The position numbers and the translations under genes are program-made. A stretch of 64,000 nt of DNA from Streptomyces radicis (GTDB lineage: Bacteria; Actinomycetota; Actinomycetes; Streptomycetales; Streptomycetaceae), in the NCBI RefSeq assembly GCF_003626575.1, contig NZ_RBDY01000001.1:496001-560000 (forward strand), given 5' to 3'. Position 1 is the stretch's first letter; every line of letters starts with the position of its first letter. This document shows, piece by piece, positions 1 to 9,074 of the stretch. The notes beneath the pieces were generated by a model. That model made no database searches. It saw only the letters and a list, made by a program, of their open reading frames with translations, and had not been told where the DNA came from.

Positions 1-880
1 GTGCGGCCATGGCGACGTCGAAGAGTGATGCCTCGCCTCTGGCGTATTTGATCAGTGTGTCGGCCAGGACGATCAGCGCGGCGGCGAGGACGACCCAGGC
101 CAGGGGGCCGCCGATGATCATGACGACGACGCCGAGGACGGCGACGACGAGCTTGGCGATGTCGACGATGGTGTCCCAGTTGTCGACGACCCAGTCGATG
201 GCGTCCTCCCACCACGACCGGTTCTGGATGCCCGCGTCGGAGGCCGCCTCGATGTCGCGGGCGCAGATCCGGGCGGCCTCCTCGCGCATCTCCTTGGCCT
301 GCTGGGCCAGTTCACGCGCCGCCGACAGATCCGCCTGCGCCGCGTCCACCCGCCCCTGCGCGGCCGATGCCGCCGCCTCGGCCGCGTCATGATCCCGCAT
401 CGCGGAGCGGATCTCCGACTCCGACGGCGGCTCGGGGTCCTCGCCCTCCTCCTGGAGGCGTTCGGCCTCCTCACCCGCCCGCCCGACCCAGTCCTCCGCG
501 CCGCCCAACTCCGTCTGCGCCGCCCGCAGATCCGCCTGCGCCGCGATCGCCCGGTCCAGCGCGCGATCCGCCTGCGCCTGCGCGCGTTGCAACTCCGGCC
601 AGTACCGCGCGAGGGCGTCGGCGGCCATGTCGTAGGAGGTCTGGAGCTTGGTCAGGTTCTCGGGAACGCCGTCGAACTCCCCGCGGAACGCGTCCGCCGA
701 AAGACCCGACCAGTCCTGCACCGCGCGGTCGGACGCCATCCCCCGGATCTGCGCCAACGCCTCACCCACGTCGTCCGCGAACTCCTGGAGATCCTCCGCC
801 AGGGTCCGAACCTCCTCCGGATCCCCCGGAGTCGGATCCGAGTCCATGTCCACCGGCGACCAGTCAGACGCACGAGCCAT
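1..880 (-). CDS. Putative type VII-secreted protein, N-terminal part (cut by window edge)
   Basis: The frame is open from an ATG at 880 to the left edge, about 293 residues, with no stop. The start is preceded by GGGGGA. Residues about 15-110 are helical with a WSG element (DWSGLSADAF), as in WXG100/LXG-type N-terminal modules of type VII secretion substrates. A long Ala/Glu/Gln/Arg-rich stretch (about 105-210) should form coiled coils. After a Trp-rich patch (RSWWEDAIDWVVDNW) there is a strongly hydrophobic segment (about 245-275) that may span or insert into a membrane. Actinobacterial polymorphic toxins often have this architecture, with a C-terminal toxin domain that would lie left of position 1. 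The toxin role is inference; the helical module plus membrane segment is seen directly. Confidence 0.75.
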   Translation of the reverse strand, partial: MARASDWSPVDMDSDPTPGDPEEVRTLAEDLQEFADDVGEALAQIRGMASDRAVQDWSGLSADAFRGEFDGVPENLTKLQTSYDMAADALARYWPELQRAQAQADRALDRAIAAQADLRAAQTELGGAEDWVGRAGEEAERLQEEGEDPEPPSESEIRSAMRDHDAAEAAASAAQGRVDAAQADLSAARELAQQAKEMREEAARICARDIEAASDAGIQNRSWWEDAIDWVVDNWDTIVDIAKLVVAVLGVVVMIIGGPLAWVVLAAALIVLADTLIKYARGEASLFDVAMAA

Positions 881-1088
881 TGTCGTCCCCCGGAATGACG
901 TAACAGATGCGTGACCTACGACGCTACCGGCGGATCAGTCCGGAACACAACGGGACGGAACGGGCGTTGTCCGGGGTCGTTTCCCGCGCGCGTCTGCCAC
1001 GCATCGTCAAGGGAGCGGCGACGCCACGTCATGGATGGGGGGCCGTCGTCGACCCTATCCTCGTCATCGGCGCACGCCGGGGTGGGAT

Positions 1089-1120
1089 GTCAGGGCGGGG
1101 CCGAGCGGCCCCGCCCTGAC
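1089..1120. terminator. Perfect 14-bp stem, 4-nt loop hairpin
   Basis: GTCAGGGCGGGGCC (1089-1102), loop GAGC, then its exact complement (1107-1120). It lies 37 bases beyond the stop of the minus-strand ATPase gene and is symmetrical, so it could stop transcription from either side. There is no U-tract, as is usual for actinomycete terminators. The rest of 881-1156 shows no gene. Confidence 0.7.
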
Positions 1121-1156
1121 GCGAACGGCGCGCGTCCCTTCGTCGCCCGCGCCGCC

Positions 1157-2854
1157 TCAGCGGCGCACCTTGAGGCCCCGCACCCGGTTGAGGGCGGCGG
1201 CGACCTCGAAGCGGCGGGGGACCGCGAAGTCCTCGTCCCTGACGGCCAGAAGAGCCGCCACGCCCTCGGGGCCCGCCAGGTCCCGATCGAGCAGGTCGAG
1301 CGCCTCCGCGAGGGAACGCCGCCCGTCCAGGTGGCCGCGCCGCACCAGCAGGTCGAGGGCCAGGCCGACGCCGACCACCTGCTGCGCGTCGGCCAGTTGC
1401 TCGACGGCGCGCACATCCACCTCGTGCTCGCCGAGGACCAGCTGGTCCCGCCCTCTGGCGCGCACGCGCGGGCGGCCGCGCGCGGTCGGGTCCAACGACG
1501 CCGGGTCGGGGCTGCGGTGGACGACGCCGGGGAACGACTCCGCCTCGGCGCGCCGCCCGGTCGGCACGGCCGCCACCCGCCTGGCGCGTTCGGTGACGTC
1601 GGACAGCCGGTAGGCGTCCATCATCAACACCCGGTCGGCGACCTCCAGATAGTCGCCCGAGCCGCCCATCACCAGCACCGTGGACACCCCGTGGTCGCGG
1701 TGCAGCGAGCGCACCGTGTCCACCAGGGGCGTCAGCGGCTCGTGCTCCTTGGACACCAGCGCCCGCATCCGGGCGTCCCTGATCATCAGGTTGGTGGCGG
1801 CGGTGTCCTCGTCGATGAGCAGGACCCGCGCCCCCGCCTCCACCGCCTCGCACAGCGACGCGGCCTGCGACGTGGAGCCCGAGGCGTTGGGCGTGGAGAA
1901 GTCCCGGGTGTCCGAGCCCTGCGGCAGGCGGTCGACGAACGCGTGCACATCCACCCGCGTCACCGAACGCCCGTCCTCCGCACGGATCTTGACCGTGTCC
2001 GCGCGCGCGGCGACCCGTTCGCGCCCGTCGCCGGGCTCGTGGTCCCTGACGCCGGTCTCCAGGGCGCGCAGCAGCGTCGACTTGCCGTGGAAGCCGCTGC
2101 CGACGATCAGCGTCACGCCCTCGGGGACGCCGGTCCCCGTGACGGGCCCGGCGTGGGGCAGCTGCACCGTCACCCGCAGCGCGTCGGGCGCGGTGAAGGG
2201 GACGACGTCCGCGCCATCGGCCGGGCGGTCGTCAGCCCCCGTGCGGCGCGGCAGCAGCGCGCCGTCGGCGACGAACGCCACCAGGCCGAGGCCCGGCAGC
2301 GCGTCCCGCAGGGCGGCGGAGTCCTCCACGGTCGCCACGAACTCCCGCGCCGCGTCCGCGTCCGACGCCGCGTGGCACAGGGCGCGTTCGGCGACGCGCG
2401 GCAGCACGTCGCACAGCAGGCGGCGCGCGGCCCGCCCTTCGATCCGCCGCCCCTGGCCGGGCAGGGCCACGCCGAGCCGCAGCGTGACCGAGCCGTCGGC
2501 CGCGTCCACCGCGCACGAGGAGCGGTCGAGCACCTCCTGGCCGCCCGCGTCCACGCGCAGGGCCCGCTCGGGGGCCGCCTCGCGCGCCGCGCGGCGCACC
2601 ACGTACCCGGCGAGGGCGCGGCGGCGCACGGGGGAGTCCCACAGGTCCCGGGGGAACGCGGCCCGTTCCCCCGGCACCCGCACGGCCACGCGCGCCGGGG
2701 GCGCGAACGGGTCCGCCTGCGCCCTGATCAGCTCGACCGTCAGGCCGCCCGGCAGCTTCCACGGGCCGACGAGGCCCTTGTACCTGCCGTACGGCGCGCC
2801 GTCGAGCCGTTCGAGGGCGCGGTCGAGACCGTCGCGCCCCTCGCGCTGCCTCAT
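1157..2854 (-). CDS. Predicted ATPase of the ABC class (COG3044-type)
   Basis: A 565-residue protein of the family described as predicted ATPases of the ABC class. The signature Walker A, GSGFHGKSTLL (about residue 250), carries the family's FHGKST form. A Walker B-like segment LLIDEDTAATNLMIRD (about 345) is equally typical. There are no membrane segments, so it is a soluble ATPase and not a transporter. The start at 2854 is preceded by GGTGGGG; an in-frame start at 2884 would overlap the htpG stop and adds only ten low-complexity residues. It follows htpG by about 30 bases on the same strand, so the two may be co-transcribed. The cellular role of the family is not established. Confidence 0.85.
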   Translation of the reverse strand: MRQREGRDGLDRALERLDGAPYGRYKGLVGPWKLPGGLTVELIRAQADPFAPPARVAVRVPGERAAFPRDLWDSPVRRRALAGYVVRRAAREAAPERALRVDAGGQEVLDRSSCAVDAADGSVTLRLGVALPGQGRRIEGRAARRLLCDVLPRVAERALCHAASDADAAREFVATVEDSAALRDALPGLGLVAFVADGALLPRRTGADDRPADGADVVPFTAPDALRVTVQLPHAGPVTGTGVPEGVTLIVGSGFHGKSTLLRALETGVRDHEPGDGRERVAARADTVKIRAEDGRSVTRVDVHAFVDRLPQGSDTRDFSTPNASGSTSQAASLCEAVEAGARVLLIDEDTAATNLMIRDARMRALVSKEHEPLTPLVDTVRSLHRDHGVSTVLVMGGSGDYLEVADRVLMMDAYRLSDVTERARRVAAVPTGRRAEAESFPGVVHRSPDPASLDPTARGRPRVRARGRDQLVLGEHEVDVRAVEQLADAQQVVGVGLALDLLVRRGHLDGRRSLAEALDLLDRDLAGPEGVAALLAVRDEDFAVPRRFEVAAALNRVRGLKVRR

Positions 2855-2885
2855 CGCGGCCCCACCGTGCCCGGGGTGCGGCACG

Positions 2886-4814
2886 TCACAGCGTGCGCTC
2901 CAGGCGTTCGGCCACGAGCCTGGTGAAACGCGCCGGGTCGCCGAGCTGGCTGCCCTCCGCGAGCAGCGCCATGCCGTACAGCAGCTCGGCGGTGCCGGGC
3001 AGCTCCGGGTCGTCGGCGCGCTCGGCGTGCGCCCTGCGCAGGCCCTCGACCAGCGGATGGCCGGGGTTCAGCTCCAGGATCCGCTTGCTCGTCGGCAGCT
3101 CCTGGCCCATCGCCCGGTACATCGCCTGGAGGGCGGGCGTCACATCGCCCGCGTCCGACACGACGCACGCCGGGGAGACGGTCAGCCGGGAGGAGAGCCG
3201 CACCTCCTTGACGTCATCGCCGAGCCGTTCGGCCATCCACGTCAGCAGCCCCGCGTACTCCTCGCGCCGCTGCTCGCGCTCGGCCTTGGCCTCCTCGGCC
3301 TCATCGCCCGAGTCGAGGTCCGCCTCGCCCTTGGCGATGGACCGCAGCTCCTTGCCGTCGAACGGCGGCACCGCCCCGACCCACACCTCGTCGACCGGGT
3401 CGGTGAGGATCAGCACCTCGACGCCCTTCTCGCGGAACGCCTCCATGTGCGGGGAGTTCTCGATGGCCGCCCTGGACTCGCCGGTCATGTAGTGGATGTG
3501 CTTCTGCCCCTCCTTCATGCGCTCCACGTACTCCGCGAGGGTCGTCGGCTTCTCCGGGTCGTGCGTGGAGGCGAACGAAGCGACCGCGAGGATCGCGTCG
3601 CGGTTGTCGAAGTCGCCGAGCAGGCCCTCCTTGACGACGTGCCCGAACTCCCGCCAGAACGCCGCGTAGTTGTCCGGGCGCGCGGACTTCATCTCCCTGA
3701 TCGTGGCGAGCACCTTCTTGGCCAGCCTGCGGTGCATCAGCTGGATCTGGCGGTCCTGCTGAAGGATCTCGCGGGACACGTTGAGCGACAGGTCGGCCGC
3801 GTCGACCACGCCCTTGACGAAACGCAGGTACTCGGGGATCAGCGCCTCGCAGTCCTCCATGATGAGCACGCGCTTCACATAGAGCTGAACGCCCCGCTTG
3901 CTGTCCTGCGCGAACAGGTCGCGCGGTGGGTGCGACGGCAGGAACAGCAGCGCCTGGTACTCGAACGTGCCCTCAGCGCGCACCTGGATGATCTCCAGGG
4001 GGTCGGCCCAGTCATGGCTGATGTGCTTGTACAGCTCGTGGTACTCCGCGTCCGAGACCTCGTCGCGGGAGCGCGCCCAGAGGGCCTTGCGGGAGTTCAG
4101 CGTCTCCGGCTCGGCCGCTTCCCCGCCCTCCTCGCCCTCCTTCTTCTCCGCGTTCTCCTGCTCCCCTGTGACCATCCGGATCGGCCACGTGATGAAGTCG
4201 GAGTAGCGCTTGACGATCTCCTTGATCTTCCACGGCGCGGTGTAGTCGAAGAGCTGGTCCTCGGCGTCCTCGGGCTTGAGCCGCAGGGTGATCGCCGTGC
4301 CCTGCGGCGCCTCGTCGAGCGTCTCGACGGTGTATGTGCCCTCGCCCGTGGATGTCCAGCGGGTGCCCTTGTCCTCCCCGGCGCGGCGGGTCACCAGCGT
4401 GACCTCGTCGGCCACCATGAAGCTGGAGTAGAAGCCGACGCCGAACTGCCCGATGAGCCCTTCGGCCGCCCCCGCGGCCTTGGCCTCCTTGAGCTGCTCG
4501 AGGAACTCGGCGGTGCCGGACCTGGCGATGGTCCCGATGAGCCGCACCACGTCGTCGTGCGACATCCCGATCCCGTTGTCCCGCACGGTCAGCGTGCGGG
4601 CTTCCTTGTCGGCATCGAGGGCGATGTGCAGGTCGGACACGTCGGCGCCCAGCGCGTCGTCCCGCAGCGCCTCGATGCGGAGCTTGTCCAGCGCGTCGGA
4701 CGCGTTGGAGATCAACTCCCGCAGGAACACGTCCTTGTTCGAGTAGATCGAGTGGATCATCATCTGGAGGAGCTGGCGCGCCTCAACCTGGAACTCGAAC
4801 GTCTCGGTCGGCAT
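2886..4814 (-). CDS. htpG: Molecular chaperone HtpG (Hsp90)
   Basis: A cytosolic Hsp90-family ATP-dependent chaperone of 642 residues, full length for HtpG. The N-terminal GHKL ATPase domain shows NASDALDK (motif N, about 38), DNGIGM (about 82) and GQFGVGFYS (about 125). The middle domain contains the usual LFLPSHPPRDLF and LNVSREILQ blocks. The C-terminal dimerisation domain ends near LEGLRRAHAERADD. An acidic insert (KKEGEEGGEAAEPE) lies in the middle domain. The start at 4814 (MPTETFEFQ) matches the conserved Hsp90 beginning and has a GAGGGA site; the frame could extend 39 residues upstream, but that stretch is Pro/Arg-rich and unlike Hsp90. No clear CIRCE or HspR operator is visible upstream. 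Confidence 0.97.
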   Translation of the reverse strand: MPTETFEFQVEARQLLQMMIHSIYSNKDVFLRELISNASDALDKLRIEALRDDALGADVSDLHIALDADKEARTLTVRDNGIGMSHDDVVRLIGTIARSGTAEFLEQLKEAKAAGAAEGLIGQFGVGFYSSFMVADEVTLVTRRAGEDKGTRWTSTGEGTYTVETLDEAPQGTAITLRLKPEDAEDQLFDYTAPWKIKEIVKRYSDFITWPIRMVTGEQENAEKKEGEEGGEAAEPETLNSRKALWARSRDEVSDAEYHELYKHISHDWADPLEIIQVRAEGTFEYQALLFLPSHPPRDLFAQDSKRGVQLYVKRVLIMEDCEALIPEYLRFVKGVVDAADLSLNVSREILQQDRQIQLMHRRLAKKVLATIREMKSARPDNYAAFWREFGHVVKEGLLGDFDNRDAILAVASFASTHDPEKPTTLAEYVERMKEGQKHIHYMTGESRAAIENSPHMEAFREKGVEVLILTDPVDEVWVGAVPPFDGKELRSIAKGEADLDSGDEAEEAKAEREQRREEYAGLLTWMAERLGDDVKEVRLSSRLTVSPACVVSDAGDVTPALQAMYRAMGQELPTSKRILELNPGHPLVEGLRRAHAERADDPELPGTAELLYGMALLAEGSQLGDPARFTRLVAERLERTL

Positions 4815-4953
4815 GGTCGTGAATTCCCTCACCTGTGTCACCGGTTCACGGGAGCCGAGCCCCCGTGGGCGTCGCGGGCTCCCAGGCTGTCGTCCAGGTG
4901 ATGGTATGCCGAGCCCGGCTACGCCGGGCAACCCGCGGTAGCCGCGCGTGGCA

Positions 4954-5110
4954 TCAGCCGCCGTGCGTCGCCGCGGTGCGGAAGTCGGTGTAGGTGTACG
5001 GGTTGTCGAGGAACCCCGTATCGGCGACCTCGGGGTTCATCCCCCGCCGCCACGCGTCCTCGCCGAGGCGCGACCCGAGGTGGTCCACGGTCGCCGCGGC
5101 CGCGCCACGG
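4954..5110 (-). pseudogene. C-terminal gene fragment, family not recognised
   Basis: A short minus-strand frame ends in protein-like sequence (GMNPEVADTGFLDNPYTYT, then DFRTAATHGG and a stop at 4954). Upstream of about 5110 the frame turns into Arg/Pro/Ser-rich translation with no start signal, so only a gene 3' end seems to be present. I do not recognise the family. The 4815-5415 stretch as a whole looks decayed. Confidence 0.35.
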
Positions 5111-5139
5111 GGGCACGGCGACCGCGTGCGTGAGGGGCC

Positions 5140-5330
5140 GCTGCCCGAGGCTGATCGCCGAGGGCAAGGTCCGCCACATCGGGCTGTCCGAGGCGGGTCC
5201 GCCACATCGGGCTGTCCGAGGCGGGCCCGCCACGATCCGCCGCGCGCACGCCGTCCACCCCCCTCACCGCGGTCAGGTCGGAGCTGTCGACACCCCCGGG
5301 GGCCCGGCCCGCGAGAGCCTCTGACCTCCA
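5140..5330 (+). pseudogene. Broken aldo/keto reductase fragment
   Basis: The plus strand reads LIAEGKVRHIGLSEAG and then, after a disruption, ATIRRAHAVHP. Together these form the well-known central segment of aldo/keto reductases (EGKVRxIGLSEAGPETIRRAHAVHP). A 28-bp exact tandem duplication (5169-5196 and 5197-5224) interrupts the frame. A second shift at a run of C residues near 5262 separates HAVHP from LTAVRSELS, which only appears if one C is dropped. Neither a proper start nor the rest of the 330-residue barrel is present. Confidence 0.7.
5169..5224 (+). repeat. 28-bp exact tandem duplication inside the reductase remnant
   Basis: The 28 bases at 5169-5196 (beginning GTCCGCCACATCGGG) are repeated without change at 5197-5224. 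Because 28 is not a multiple of three, the second copy shifts the reading frame. Identity of the copies suggests a recent event. Confidence 0.9.
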
Positions 5331-5415
5331 CGGGAGCATCGGGGCCCGCCGGTTTGGTCCCCGGCGCGCGGGCTACTCGGTGGGGAAGCACCAGCGCCGC
5401 CCCGATGAGGACGCC

Positions 5416-6114
5416 ATGAAGCGACACCAGGACTCCCCGGCCGACCGCCTGGCCCGCGGCCTCGGCCGGATCGGTCTCGCGCCGGGCCGGGCCCGGCTCG
5501 CCGCGCCGGGCGCCGCCCGGCGCACACGCGCCTCCGTCACGGTCAACCGCCCGCGCGACGCCGTCTACGCCTACTGGCGCGACTTCACGCGACTGCCCCT
5601 CTTCATGGACCACCTGGAGTCGGTCGAGACCCTCGACGGGGCGCGGACGCACTGGACGGCCCGCGCGCCGGGGAAGGGCACCGTCGAGTGGGACGCCGAG
5701 CTGGTGAGGGACGACGAGAACGCCCTGATCGCCTGGCGTTCCACCGGCGAACCCGCCGTGGGCAACACGGGCACGGTCCGCTTCACCGACGCCCCCGCGG
5801 GCCGAGGCACCGAGGTGCGGGTGGACCTCGCCCACGACCCGCCGGGCGGCAGGGCGGGCGTCGCCCTCGCCCGCCTCCTGGGCGAGCACCCCACGCAGCA
5901 GGTCCGCGACGACCTGCGGCGCTTCAAGCAGATCCTCGAAACGGGCGAGGTGGTCCGCTCCGACGGCAGCCCCGAGGGCGTCCGCGCGACGCGCCAGGCC
6001 AGGCAGCGCCCCGGGCGGCCGCTCCCCGGGCGGCCGCTCCCCGCGGCCGGAGCCGCAGGGGCTGCCGGGGCCGCCGGAGTCGCAGGAGCCGCCGGAGAGG
6101 GAGCCACCGCATGA
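5416..6114 (+). CDS. SRPBCC family protein (START/polyketide-cyclase fold)
   Basis: A 232-residue protein with an SRPBCC (coenzyme Q-binding/START-like) domain from about residue 30 to 175: [20 protein letters not shown] opens the first strand and helix, MDHLESV follows, and the long C-terminal helix is [18 protein letters not shown]. The last 50 residues are Arg/Pro then Gly/Ala low complexity, encoded by a tandem CCGGGCGGCCGCTCC pair and GGGGCCGCCGGA-like units. The start at 5416 has GAGG upstream; another ATG/GTG lies 36 bases earlier. The gene overlaps the next start as ATGA, so it is probably translationally coupled to the alcohol dehydrogenase. The ligand cannot be read from the sequence. 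Confidence 0.85.
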   Translation: MKRHQDSPADRLARGLGRIGLAPGRARLAAPGAARRTRASVTVNRPRDAVYAYWRDFTRLPLFMDHLESVETLDGARTHWTARAPGKGTVEWDAELVRDDENALIAWRSTGEPAVGNTGTVRFTDAPAGRGTEVRVDLAHDPPGGRAGVALARLLGEHPTQQVRDDLRRFKQILETGEVVRSDGSPEGVRATRQARQRPGRPLPGRPLPAAGAAGAAGAAGVAGAAGEGATA

Positions 6115-7283
6115 AGGCCATCTGCTGGGCGGGGCGCAACGCGGTCGAGGTCGCCGACGTCCCCGACCCCGCGATCCTCACCGCGCGCGACGCGATCGTC
6201 CGCGTCACCGCCACCTCGATCTGCGGCTCCGACCTGCACCTCTACGACGGCTACATCCCGACCGTGCGCAAGGGCGACGTCCTGGGGCACGAGTTCATGG
6301 GCGAGGTCGTCGACGTCGGCGCGCAGGTGCGCGACCTCAGGGTGGGGGACCGGGTCGTCGTCCCGTTCCCCATCGCCTGCGGCCACTGCTGGGCGTGCGA
6401 GCACGACCTGTACTCCGTGTGCGAGAACTCCAACCCCAACGCTGCCCTGGCCGAGACATTCATGGGGCACGGGCTCGCCGGGATCTTCGGCTACTCCCAC
6501 ATGCTCGGCGGCTACGCGGGCGGCCAGGCCGAGTATGTGCGCGTGCCGTTCGCCGACGTCGGGCCGATCAGGGTCGAGGACGACCTGGCCGACGAGCAGG
6601 TCCTCTTCCTCTCCGACGTCCTGCCCACCGGCTGGATGGCCGCCGAGAACTGCGACATCAGGCCGGGCGACACCATCGCCGTGTGGGGCGCGGGGCCCGT
6701 CGGCCAGTTCGCCGCGGCGAGCGCGTTCATCCAGGGCGCCGAGCGCGTCATCGTCATCGACCGCGTCCCCGCCCGGCTCGACCGGACCCGCGCGTACACC
6801 GGCGCCGAGACCCTGGACCACGAGGACGTCGACGTGCTGGACGCGCTGCGCGACATGACCGCGGGCCGCGGGCCCGACGCGTGCGTCGACGCCGTCGGCA
6901 TGGAGGCCCACCACCCCACCGGGCCGATCCACGCCTTCGACCGCGCCAAGCAGGCCCTGCGCCGTGCGACCGAGCGGCCCCACGCGCTGCGCGAGGCGAT
7001 CATGGCCTGCCGCGGCGGCGGGACCGTCTCGGTCGTCGGCGTCTACGGCGGGGCCATCGACACGTTCCCCATGGGCCCCCTCATGAACCGTTCGCTGACC
7101 CTGCGCGCGGGTCAGTGCCATGTGCAGCGCTATCTGGCGCCCCTCCTCGACCGGATCCGCGACGGCGAGATCGACCCGTCGTTCGTCGTCTCGCACCGCA
7201 TGAGCCTGGACGAGGCGCCGCGCGGCTACGAGCTGCTCAAGCACGAGCGCGACAAGTGCAACAAGATCATCCTCAGGCCCTGA
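6111..7283 (+). CDS. Zinc-dependent alcohol dehydrogenase (formaldehyde dehydrogenase-like MDR)
   Basis: A 390-residue medium-chain dehydrogenase/reductase that oxidises an alcohol with NAD(P). Catalytic zinc ligands are Cys38 (ICGSDLH) and the GHE pair at 60-61. Structural zinc ligands are Cys90, 93, 96 and 104 in [15 protein letters not shown]. The Rossmann motif GAGPVG lies at 193-198 and is followed by IDRVPARL. The length and the insert after residue 105 resemble the glutathione-independent formaldehyde dehydrogenase/threonine dehydrogenase branch. It has a strong GGAGAGGGAG site and overlaps the SRPBCC stop by four bases. The substrate is unknown. Confidence 0.92.
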   Translation: MKAICWAGRNAVEVADVPDPAILTARDAIVRVTATSICGSDLHLYDGYIPTVRKGDVLGHEFMGEVVDVGAQVRDLRVGDRVVVPFPIACGHCWACEHDLYSVCENSNPNAALAETFMGHGLAGIFGYSHMLGGYAGGQAEYVRVPFADVGPIRVEDDLADEQVLFLSDVLPTGWMAAENCDIRPGDTIAVWGAGPVGQFAAASAFIQGAERVIVIDRVPARLDRTRAYTGAETLDHEDVDVLDALRDMTAGRGPDACVDAVGMEAHHPTGPIHAFDRAKQALRRATERPHALREAIMACRGGGTVSVVGVYGGAIDTFPMGPLMNRSLTLRAGQCHVQRYLAPLLDRIRDGEIDPSFVVSHRMSLDEAPRGYELLKHERDKCNKIILRP

Positions 7284-7317
7284 ACGCCTCGACCGCGGTG
7301 CATGCTGGGCGCGGTGC

Positions 7318-7565
7318 GTGCTGGGGGCATGTCGTTGTCCGCCGGTTGGTCGGTTTCGTGGTGGGTGCGGGTCAGTGATGGCACCTACGGGGGAGGGGGC
7401 CTCGGGTGACCGGCCGTCCCTGTCACCGGTCGGTCTCGTCGTCGGCCGGGACCGTTCGCCAGCCGCGCGCGGCGGATACCGCTTGGCGGGTGGCCGATCT
7501 CTGCGTGGATGGCGGCCGCCAACTACCCTTCGCGGGCGCGCCCGTTCGGCGAACGGCAAGAACCA
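7318..7565 (+). repeat. Dispersed non-coding repeat, copy A
   Basis: This fills the space between the convergent dehydrogenase (ends 7283) and methyltransferase (ends 7594) genes. It shares long blocks with 45738-46035 (opposite orientation), for example CCGCCGGTTGGTCGGTTTCG, GCACCTACGGGGGAGGGG and GGCCGGGACCGTTCGCC. Shorter blocks are shared with 43025-43215 and 32517-32690. Frames are not conserved between copies because of indels, so I read it as non-coding. It ends near a GTTCGGCGAAC palindrome. Confidence 0.75.
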
Positions 7566-7593
7566 CCGGACGCTCCGTAGCCGCCGCCCCGGT

Positions 7594-8334
7594 TCAACCC
7601 ACCGGCTTCTCCCACACAGAGACATGCGCACGACTCTCGCTGGTGAACGGCGCCCGGCCCCAATCGTCCCAGCGCTCGCTCAGCCGCAGCCCCGCGAGTC
7701 GCGCCATCAGATCCAGCTCCGCGGGCCACACATACCGGAACGGAATCGTGCGGTACTCCCCGCGCCCCTCGGTGAACTCGACGTAGTTCGAGCTCATCGA
7801 CTGCGTCGCGACGTCGTAGAGGTCGCACGCCCACCGGGTCGGGCCCACCTGGAACGGCACCGCGTCCTGCCCTGGTGGCAGCCTGCGCAGGTCGGGGACC
7901 ATGACCTCCACGACGAAGTGGCCCCCGGGCTCCAGGTGCTCGGCGACGTTGCGGAAGCAGTCCACCTGCGCGTCCTGCGTCGTGAGGTTCATGATCGTGT
8001 TGAAGACGAGATAGGCGACGGAGAACGAGCCCTCGGCCCGCGCCGTCGCGAAGTCGCCGATCGTCACGCCGATCGCGTCGCCGCCCGGCTTGGCGCGCAG
8101 CCGGTCCACCATCGCCCGCGACAGGTCGATGCCGTGGACCGGTACCCCGCGGGCGGCCAGCGGCAGCGCGATCCGGCCGGTTCCGATGCCCAACTCCAAC
8201 GCCCGGCCGCGCCCGGCCAGTTCGGCCAGCACCGCGACAGCCGGGTCCACGACGTCCGGCGCGAACCACTCGCCCGCAGAGGCGTCGTAGGCCGCCGCGA
8301 CGCGTTCCCCGAAGTATCCGTCCCGAGAGTCCAT
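7594..8334 (-). CDS. Class I SAM-dependent methyltransferase
   Basis: A 246-residue Rossmann-fold methyltransferase. Motif I is LELGIGTGR (residues 46-54), followed by an acidic loop GIDLSRAMVDRLR (binds the SAM ribose) and motif IV-like SVAYLVFNTIMNL. The sequence starts DGYFGERVAAAYD, usual for small actinobacterial methyltransferases of the methyltransf_25/11 type. The start at 8334 (MDSRDGYFG) is preferred over 8364 because the extra ten residues look non-native; the ribosome site is weak. Substrate unknown. Confidence 0.85.
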   Translation of the reverse strand: MDSRDGYFGERVAAAYDASAGEWFAPDVVDPAVAVLAELAGRGRALELGIGTGRIALPLAARGVPVHGIDLSRAMVDRLRAKPGGDAIGVTIGDFATARAEGSFSVAYLVFNTIMNLTTQDAQVDCFRNVAEHLEPGGHFVVEVMVPDLRRLPPGQDAVPFQVGPTRWACDLYDVATQSMSSNYVEFTEGRGEYRTIPFRYVWPAELDLMARLAGLRLSERWDDWGRAPFTSESRAHVSVWEKPVG

Positions 8335-8399
8335 CCCGGGACCGTACGCCGGAGGCGCCCCCACCGCCCGGCATTTACCCGGTGGGCGGGGTCCCAGGG

Positions 8400-8906
8400 T
8401 CAGACGCCGAACGCGGGCGGGTACGCGATGGTGCCCTCAGGCGCCGGGCGGTGGGGATCGAGGGCCAACGCCATCATCGCCTCGTCCGGGACCTCGAACG
8501 GCGCGCGGATGCCGAGCCCGGACGCCGGGGCGAACCCGAACCTCGGGTAGTAGTCGGCGTGTCCGAGGACCAGCACCAGGCTCTCGCCCCGCGCCCGGGC
8601 CGCGTCCAGCGCGGCGCGGATGGCCGCCGAGCCCGCCCCGGTGCGTTGGAACGCGGGCAGCACCGCGCACGGGGCGAGGGCGAGCGCGGGTCGGCCGTCC
8701 ACGTGGCAGCGGGTGAGCAGGGCGTGGCCGACCGGCGTTCCCTCGGGCGTCGCGGCGACGATCGACAGGCCGTCGATCCACGCGTCGGAGGCGCGGAGCG
8801 CGTCCACCAGGTCGGCCTCGGCGGGCGTGGGGAAGGCGGCGCGGAGGATGTCGCGGAGCGCGGGGATGTCGGCGGTGGCCTCAGGGCGGGTGGTCCAGGC
8901 GGTCAA
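8400..8906 (-). CDS. GNAT family N-acetyltransferase
   Basis: An acetyl-CoA-dependent N-acetyltransferase of about 168 residues. The acetyl-CoA pyrophosphate loop is in the segment VLPAFQRTGAGSAAIRAAL, and the C-terminal block DYYPRFGFAPASGLGI is typical of the YhbS-like GNAT subgroup. The most credible start is a TTG at 8906 (TAWTTRPEATADI); an ATG at 9011 would add 35 residues of non-native-looking sequence. It ends 65 bases from the methyltransferase start and may share its transcript. Acceptor unknown. Confidence 0.85.
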   Translation of the reverse strand: MTAWTTRPEATADIPALRDILRAAFPTPAEADLVDALRASDAWIDGLSIVAATPEGTPVGHALLTRCHVDGRPALALAPCAVLPAFQRTGAGSAAIRAALDAARARGESLVLVLGHADYYPRFGFAPASGLGIRAPFEVPDEAMMALALDPHRPAPEGTIAYPPAFGV

Positions 8907-9074
8907 GAGGGATCCGTTCGGGCGGCGGGCATGGCCCGCGTAACCGTAGTCGCCGCCGTGCTCGCGCCGCGGGCCACCGCGCTCCGGTTGCCCCCGCGCC
9001 GACGACGCCATCGCACCGCTAGGATCAACCCGCCCCGGGCCACGGGGCGTTGCCGGGCGAGAGAGGGAGCTCCG

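Noticed and set aside
911..4901. Long plus-strand frames opposite the ATPase and HtpG genes (671 and 1073 codons)
   Set aside because: Arg/Pro/Ala/Gly-rich translation without domain features; they mirror genes on the minus strand with clear families. Typical of very GC-rich DNA.
7318..7593. Plus-strand frame in repeat copy A (for example GRDRSPAARGGYRLAGG) as a small protein
   Set aside because: Frames are broken by indels in copies B, C and D, and there is no ribosome site.
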